The notes under the pieces are model-generated. The model did not search any database and had not been told where the DNA came from. It worked only from the letters and a program-made list of their open reading frames with translations. A stretch of 36,340 bases of DNA, from positions 1 through 36,340 of the forward strand of contig CATEFX010000018.1 of assembly GCA_949499105.1 (NCBI GenBank), in the 5' to 3' direction. This DNA comes from Formosa sp. Hel1_33_131 (GTDB lineage Bacteria > Bacteroidota > Bacteroidia > Flavobacteriales > Flavobacteriaceae). This document shows positions 31,626 through 36,340 of this stretch, in pieces (position 1 is the first letter of the stretch; every line of letters begins with the position of its first letter). The position numbers and the translations under genes are program-made.

Positions 31626-32366
31626 TTGAATTCTATTCGAAATATCTTTAAGCAACGCTCTCCTAAGAGCCGAGAGCTTATAGCATCTGTTAAAAAAATT
31701 GTGGGATTTACTCCCTCAAAACTCATCTATTACGAAAAAGCGTTTACACACAGCTCTACGAATCGTAAAGATTCATTTGGAAACCCCATAAGCTATGAAC
31801 GTCTAGAATTTGTAGGAGATGCGATATTAAGTGCTGTAATAGCACACTATTTGTTTGATAAAGCACCAAAAGGCGACGAAGGCTATTTAACCAAAATGCG
31901 CTCTAAGGTCGTCAGTCGAGATCACCTAAATGAAATCGGGAAAGAACTAGGGCTTTCACAATTAATGCACACAAGAATTTCGGTAAGTAAATTTGGTGAT
32001 AATATTCATGGCAATCTCTTTGAAGCCTTAATTGGAGCTGTTTATTTAGACAAGGGTTATCGTGTTTGTGAAAAATTTATTTACAAGACCGTCATTAATC
32101 CGCACGTAAATATTGATACTTTAGAGGGTAAAATCATAAGCTATAAAGGGCTTATCATTGAATGGTGTCAAAAAGAAAAAAAACACTTCGACTTTGAAGG
32201 CCAAAGTGATACGGGAATGGATGCGTTAAAGCATTTTTCTGTCAAACTCATTATTAATGGGAAAACAATTGCAAAAGCGCGGGCAACGTCTAAAAAGAAG
32301 GCAGAAGAAAAGGTTTCCAAGCGTGCTTATTTTGTGCTACAAGACAAAATAAATAAACGATCTTAA
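31626..32366 (+). CDS. rnc: Ribonuclease III
   Basis: The 246-residue double-strand RNA endonuclease processes rRNA precursors and other structured RNAs. The signature ERLEFVGDAILSAVIAHYLF holds the catalytic Glu and Asp. A second acidic cluster is in NLFEALIGAVYLDKG, and the C-terminal double-strand RNA-binding domain ends ARATSKKKAEEKVSKRAYF. The start is TTG at 31626: no ATG exists near the N-terminus, and the MNSIRNIF start agrees with relatives. The fabF stop is 6 nt upstream. Confidence 0.95.
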   Translation: MNSIRNIFKQRSPKSRELIASVKKIVGFTPSKLIYYEKAFTHSSTNRKDSFGNPISYERLEFVGDAILSAVIAHYLFDKAPKGDEGYLTKMRSKVVSRDHLNEIGKELGLSQLMHTRISVSKFGDNIHGNLFEALIGAVYLDKGYRVCEKFIYKTVINPHVNIDTLEGKIISYKGLIIEWCQKEKKHFDFEGQSDTGMDALKHFSVKLIINGKTIAKARATSKKKAEEKVSKRAYFVLQDKINKRS

Positions 32367-32482
32367 TAAAATAGCGCCTTCAAGACTACAACGTTTTCGT
32401 AATAATTTAGCTTTAAGAAGCCCTAATACGAAGTCAAATATTGTCTTAATATCTTATATTTACAGAATGAATAGTAAAGAAT

Positions 32483-32965
32483 ATGGCCGTACATAAACTT
32501 CTTGTTGATGATTTTGAAGATGAAAGTTACGCGCTTCTAGCCATCCATTGCGACGTTGAAGATTATCGATTGGCTTATTTTTTAAATCAAACTTTAGCAA
32601 CAAAATTGGCACGGACTGAAGAAGATTTGGACTTTATAATGTCTAAAGCCTCCTTTCCTGTTTTTGAGTGGAATAACCCTCATTTACAAACCGATTGGCA
32701 CCTTGTTAAAAATCATTGCCTCGTTGAAGAAAAAAGGACAATTTCTCAAGGTTTATTTGCCGGAAGCAATGATAAAACTTGGAGTGTTCATTGCTTTTTG
32801 CCCGAACATCAATCCGTTGATTATTTTTTAAAAATAAATAATGGCGGTGGAATTATTAATGAAAAAGGAATCCTAAATACGATTCAAAAAATATCAAAAA
32901 TATCGACAGCTTACAGCTTAGATATTACAAAACTTAAATCAAAAGAACATTTAATATTTAATTAA
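32483..32965 (+). CDS. IPExxxVDY-family protein
   Basis: The 160-residue product begins MAVHKLLVDDFEDESYALLAIHC and carries LPEHQSVDYFLKI, a variant of the IPExxxVDY motif that names this Bacteroidota family. Its function is unknown. The stop overlaps the pyruvate kinase start (TAATG at 32963-32967), so translation is coupled, a link often seen in this phylum. No signal peptide. Confidence 0.9.
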   Translation: MAVHKLLVDDFEDESYALLAIHCDVEDYRLAYFLNQTLATKLARTEEDLDFIMSKASFPVFEWNNPHLQTDWHLVKNHCLVEEKRTISQGLFAGSNDKTWSVHCFLPEHQSVDYFLKINNGGGIINEKGILNTIQKISKISTAYSLDITKLKSKEHLIFN

Positions 32966-34413
32966 TGTCACACACAAGAAAGAAAACAAAAATTGTCGCT
33001 ACACTAGGTCCTGCAATAAACTCAAAGGAAATGCTCCTTAAAATGGTTGCAGCCGGTGTCAATGTATTTAGAATTAACTTTTCACATGCAGACTATGAAG
33101 ATGTAAAATTACGAATCAAACACATTCGAGAAATCAACGACGAGCATGGTTATAACGCCTCAATTCTAGCTGATTTACAAGGCCCTAAATTACGGGTCGG
33201 TGTGATGAAGGATGACGTAGTTGTTAATCCTGGGGACGAAATAATTTTTGCCACAGGCGAACGTTTTGAAGGCACAAAAGAGCGCGTTTATATGACGTAC
33301 GATCGGTTCCCTTTAGACACAAATCCTGGTGAACGTATTTTACTGGATGATGGAAAGCTTCTTTTTGAAGTGATTTCTAGCAACCAAAAAGATGAGGTGA
33401 AAGCCAAAGTAATTCAGGGGGGGCCACTGAAATCTAAAAAAGGAGTTAACCTTCCGAATACCAATATTTCACAGCCAGCGCTCACTGAAAAGGATAAAGA
33501 AGATGCTGTATTTGCGATCCAACAAGAAGTGGATTGGATGGCCCTTTCATTTGTAAGACATCCAGAAGATTTAATGGAATTACAAAATTTAATATCAGAA
33601 CATAGTTCTTATAAAATTCCAATTATCGCAAAAATTGAAAAACCAGAAGCGATCGAAAATATTGACAAAATTGTAGCGTATTGCGATGGATTAATGGTTG
33701 CCAGAGGCGATTTGGGGGTTGAAATTCCTGCACATCAAGTGCCTTTAATTCAGAAAGAATTAGTCCTTAAGGCAAAGAATGCTCGAATTCCTGTGATTAT
33801 TGCGACTCAAATGATGGAGTCGATGATTGATAGCCTCACACCATCGCGTGCAGAGGTTAATGACGTTGCTAACTCTGTGATGGACGGTGCCGATGCTGTC
33901 ATGCTATCTGGTGAAACATCTGTTGGTCAATATCCTGTTCAAGTGATTGAAAAAATGTCGGATATTATTAAAGCGGTCGAAAATTCAGAGTTAATTCATG
34001 TCCCACAAAAACCACCACACGTTCGAACAAAGCGTTATATCACAAAATCTATTTGCTATCATGCAGCAAATATGGCAAACGAAATTAATGCTCGTGCAAT
34101 TTCAACACTCACAAATAGTGGTTATACCGCCTTTCAAATTTCGGCGTGGCGTCCTGACGCTCATATCCTTGTGTTTTCATCAAACAAACGGATTATCTCT
34201 CAATTGAATTTACTGTGGGGCGTTCGTGCGTTTCATTATGACAAGTTTGCGTCAACGGATGAGACAATTAACGATGTCAATAAGATTGCTTATGATAAAG
34301 GCTATGTTGAAGCGGATGACATGGTTATCAGCTTGGCAGCAATGCCAATGAAAGACAAGGGAATGGTTAACACCTTAAGAGTGAGTGAGGTAAAAGACTA
34401 CTCTAAGCTCTAA
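32965..34413 (+). CDS. pyk: Pyruvate kinase
   Basis: The 482-residue enzyme makes pyruvate and ATP from PEP and ADP, the last glycolytic step. Landmarks are KIVATLGPAINS, NFSHADYED, the catalytic Lys in IAKIEKPEAIENID, LMVARGDLGVEIPAHQVP (metal and substrate site) and DAVMLSGETSVGQYP. It has the usual A/B/C domains and no C-terminal PEP-utiliser extension. It is coupled to the IPExxxVDY gene by a 1-nt overlap and is convergent with ilvA, with only 23 nt between the stop codons. Confidence 0.97.
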   Translation: MSHTRKKTKIVATLGPAINSKEMLLKMVAAGVNVFRINFSHADYEDVKLRIKHIREINDEHGYNASILADLQGPKLRVGVMKDDVVVNPGDEIIFATGERFEGTKERVYMTYDRFPLDTNPGERILLDDGKLLFEVISSNQKDEVKAKVIQGGPLKSKKGVNLPNTNISQPALTEKDKEDAVFAIQQEVDWMALSFVRHPEDLMELQNLISEHSSYKIPIIAKIEKPEAIENIDKIVAYCDGLMVARGDLGVEIPAHQVPLIQKELVLKAKNARIPVIIATQMMESMIDSLTPSRAEVNDVANSVMDGADAVMLSGETSVGQYPVQVIEKMSDIIKAVENSELIHVPQKPPHVRTKRYITKSICYHAANMANEINARAISTLTNSGYTAFQISAWRPDAHILVFSSNKRIISQLNLLWGVRAFHYDKFASTDETINDVNKIAYDKGYVEADDMVISLAAMPMKDKGMVNTLRVSEVKDYSKL

Positions 34414-34436
34414 ATCTTAATTACAGATGGGGTTAT

Positions 34437-35699
34437 CTAAACTAAAAACTGAAATAGATCTGGTTTTTCGTTTAGATAATTTCCATAAAAATTATGGCGT
34501 TTCATTCGTGCGATTAAGGGTTCAAAATCACTTGGAGATTTAATCTCAATTCCAACCACTGCTACATCATTTTCTCTGTTCACCTTTTTGGTATATTCAA
34601 AGTGAGTGATGTCATCATTCGGGCCTAATATATCGACCACAAACTCACGCAAAGCTCCCGCACGTTGTGGAAAGGTAATAATGAAATAATGTTTTAAGTT
34701 CGAATAGAGTAAAGCGCGTTCTTTGATCTCTGCGGTTCTTGTGATATCGTTGTTGCCTCCGCTGATAATACACACGACGTTTTTACCTTTTATCTCTTCC
34801 TTATACGTCTCTAAAGCTGCCACACTCAATGCGCCAGCAGGTTCTGCGATAATAGCCTCCTTATTATACAAATCTAAAATGGCTTGACACGCACTCCCTT
34901 CATGAATCGTAATCATGTCGTGGAGGTTTTCCTGGCAAATTGCGAAGTTGAGGTCTCCAACTCGCTTCACCGCTGCGCCATCGACAAAATTGTCAATTTT
35001 ATCCAGTTGAATAACCCCGTCATTTTGGAAAGCGGCCTTCATTGATGGCGCTCCTTCGGGTTCAATACCAATAATTTTGGTCGTTGGGGATAGATGTTTA
35101 AAAACGGTAGACATTCCTGAGGCTAATCCACCGCCGCCTACCGCCACAAAAATATAATCAATTGGAGCTGGGGTTTGATGGACCAGCTCCAATCCTAATG
35201 TTGCCTGCCCTTCAATTACTTTTTTGTCATTAAAGGGGTGTATAAACGTTTTTTGGCGTTCCGTACAATCTTTTACAGCTGCACTGTAGGCATCGTCAAA
35301 ACTGTCCCCTACAAGGATAATTTTGATGTAATGCTCGCCAAACATCTTGGCGCGTTCAATTTTTTGTTTAGGAGTGGTCGTTGGCATAAAAATAGTGCCT
35401 TGTATTTTTAATAATTTACAAGACAAGGCAACCCCTTGAGAGTGATTTCCTGCACTGGCACAAACCACGCCATTTGCTGCTTCCTCAGACGTTAAAGAGG
35501 ACATTTTATTATACGCACCACGTATTTTATAGGATCGAACCACCTGTAAATCTTCCCGCTTAAAACTTATATTACACTCAAACTTTGAGGAATACTGCAA
35601 GTTAGGAACCAAAGGCGTAATGTTTGCGACGCCTTCAAGGTTTTTTGCAGCTGCTTCTACAGCTTCAATCGTTGGAAAATAAGTGGTCGTTTCTGACAT
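34437..35699 (-). CDS. ilvA: Threonine ammonia-lyase (threonine deaminase)
   Basis: The 420-residue PLP enzyme converts threonine to 2-oxobutyrate for isoleucine synthesis. PLP Lys58 lies in SYKIRGAYNKM, the phosphate-binding loop is GGGGLASG, and SGGNND follows. A single C-terminal ACT-like regulatory domain (about 335-420; HYFIITFPQRAGALREF) fits the short form. It lies 5 nt after the ilvC stop, in one operon. Confidence 0.96.
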   Translation of the reverse strand: MSETTTYFPTIEAVEAAAKNLEGVANITPLVPNLQYSSKFECNISFKREDLQVVRSYKIRGAYNKMSSLTSEEAANGVVCASAGNHSQGVALSCKLLKIQGTIFMPTTTPKQKIERAKMFGEHYIKIILVGDSFDDAYSAAVKDCTERQKTFIHPFNDKKVIEGQATLGLELVHQTPAPIDYIFVAVGGGGLASGMSTVFKHLSPTTKIIGIEPEGAPSMKAAFQNDGVIQLDKIDNFVDGAAVKRVGDLNFAICQENLHDMITIHEGSACQAILDLYNKEAIIAEPAGALSVAALETYKEEIKGKNVVCIISGGNNDITRTAEIKERALLYSNLKHYFIITFPQRAGALREFVVDILGPNDDITHFEYTKKVNRENDVAVVGIEIKSPSDFEPLIARMKRHNFYGNYLNEKPDLFQFLV

Positions 35700-35704
35700 T
35701 CGCT

Positions 35705-36340
35705 TTAGGCGTCGGTTTTTATAACTTTCATTGCGGTCATAGAAGCTCTTAATTTTGCTCCTACTATTTCTACTGGGTGATTTCTTATAATCGCATTAAT
35801 TCTAATTAATTCTAGATTATCAATGGCGTTCTCTGAGCTATACGCTTTACCAATAATATCAGTTTTTACAGTCTTCATAAAGTCTGTTAACAACGGTTTA
35901 CAAGCATGGTCAAATAAATAACAACCATATTCTGCCGTATCAGAAATTACACGATTCATTTCAGCTAATTTCATTCTTGCAATTGTATTTGCAATTAATG
36001 GTGTTTCGTGTAAAGATTCGTAGTATGCAGAAGCGTCAATAATACCAGAATCTGTCATTGCTTCAAAAGCTAATTCAACACCAGATCTAACAAACGCAAC
36101 TAATAACGTTCCGTGGTCAAAGTATTCTTGTTCTGGAATTTCTTGATCAGTAATTGTTTGCTTTTCAAAAGCAGTTTCACCTGTAGCCGCTCTCCAAGTT
36201 AACAAGTTCTTATCATCATTTGCCCAGTCTTCCATCATTGTTTTAGAAAAATGACCAGTCATAATATCATCCATATGTTTTTGGAACAATGGACGCATAA
36301 TATCTTTTAATTCTTCAGAAAGTCTAAACGCTTCTACTTT
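35705..36340 (-). CDS. ilvC: Ketol-acid reductoisomerase, C-terminal part (start outside window)
   Basis: 212 codons of an open frame run to the window edge; the 5' end is missing. The sequence contains [39 protein letters not shown] and [20 protein letters not shown], matching the duplicated helical domains of class II (E. coli-like, long) KARI. This enzyme uses NADPH and Mg to make dihydroxy acids for valine and isoleucine. The [10 protein letters not shown] stretch before the first internal Met belongs to the same protein. ilvA follows 5 nt downstream. Confidence 0.95.
   Translation of the reverse strand, partial: KVEAFRLSEELKDIMRPLFQKHMDDIMTGHFSKTMMEDWANDDKNLLTWRAATGETAFEKQTITDQEIPEQEYFDHGTLLVAFVRSGVELAFEAMTDSGIIDASAYYESLHETPLIANTIARMKLAEMNRVISDTAEYGCYLFDHACKPLLTDFMKTVKTDIIGKAYSSENAIDNLELIRINAIIRNHPVEIVGAKLRASMTAMKVIKTDA

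Overview
The window looks like chromosomal DNA of a Bacteroidota member, most likely a (marine) Flavobacteriaceae species. The evidence is low GC, promoters of the TTG-N19-TAnnTTTG type instead of -35/-10 boxes, A-rich leaders without Shine-Dalgarno sequences, several Type IX secretion (T9SS) C-terminal sorting domains, an IPExxxVDY-family protein, and an OmpA protein with thrombospondin type 3 repeats.

Left part, about 1-16.4 kb (accessory). This part is rich in secreted and surface proteins. It opens with a collagen-like surface protein. Its last 100 bases look like the variable region of a diversity-generating retroelement (DGR), but no reverse transcriptase or template repeat is in the window. 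Next come two paralogous T9SS-exported proteins built of 31-residue YDENGN-type repeats. Each is preceded by a decayed antisense tyrosine-recombinase tail, and a small secreted protein sits between them. A divergent HxlR regulator / YceI / 30-residue CDGSH iron-sulfur protein cluster follows, with a palindromic operator candidate. After that come a T9SS beta-propeller protein, small membrane proteins, a 23-unit heptanucleotide repeat, two DoxX-like proteins, a truncated secreted cadherin-like gene running into an esterase lipoprotein gene, and several secreted proteins of unknown function. Five of the secreted-protein genes share the motif AAACCAATTTAAT (one with a variant 3' end) exactly 7 nt after the -7 promoter box, so it would lie at the 5' end of the mRNA.

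Right part, about 16.4-36.3 kb (conserved housekeeping). On the minus strand lie an AddAB-like helicase/nuclease pair with an OmpA gene between its two genes, plus an alpha/beta hydrolase coupled to the AddB-like gene. A Mn-type superoxide dismutase follows on the plus strand. Then, on the minus strand, come a long amidophosphoribosyltransferase, a PfkB sugar kinase, a viroplasmin-type RNase H and PurN. Plus-strand acpP-fabF-rnc, an IPExxxVDY protein and pyruvate kinase follow. The window ends in minus-strand ilvA and the 3' part of ilvC.

The genes work together in recognisable groups: ACP with FabF for fatty-acid elongation, the long PurF-like enzyme and PurN for purine synthesis, IlvC and IlvA for branched-chain amino acids, and the AddAB-like pair for double-strand-break processing. 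The most interesting material is in the first 14 kb: the DGR-like hypervariable tail, the duplicated cassette with recombinase relics, the shared transcript-start motif and the HxlR-YceI-CDGSH redox cluster.
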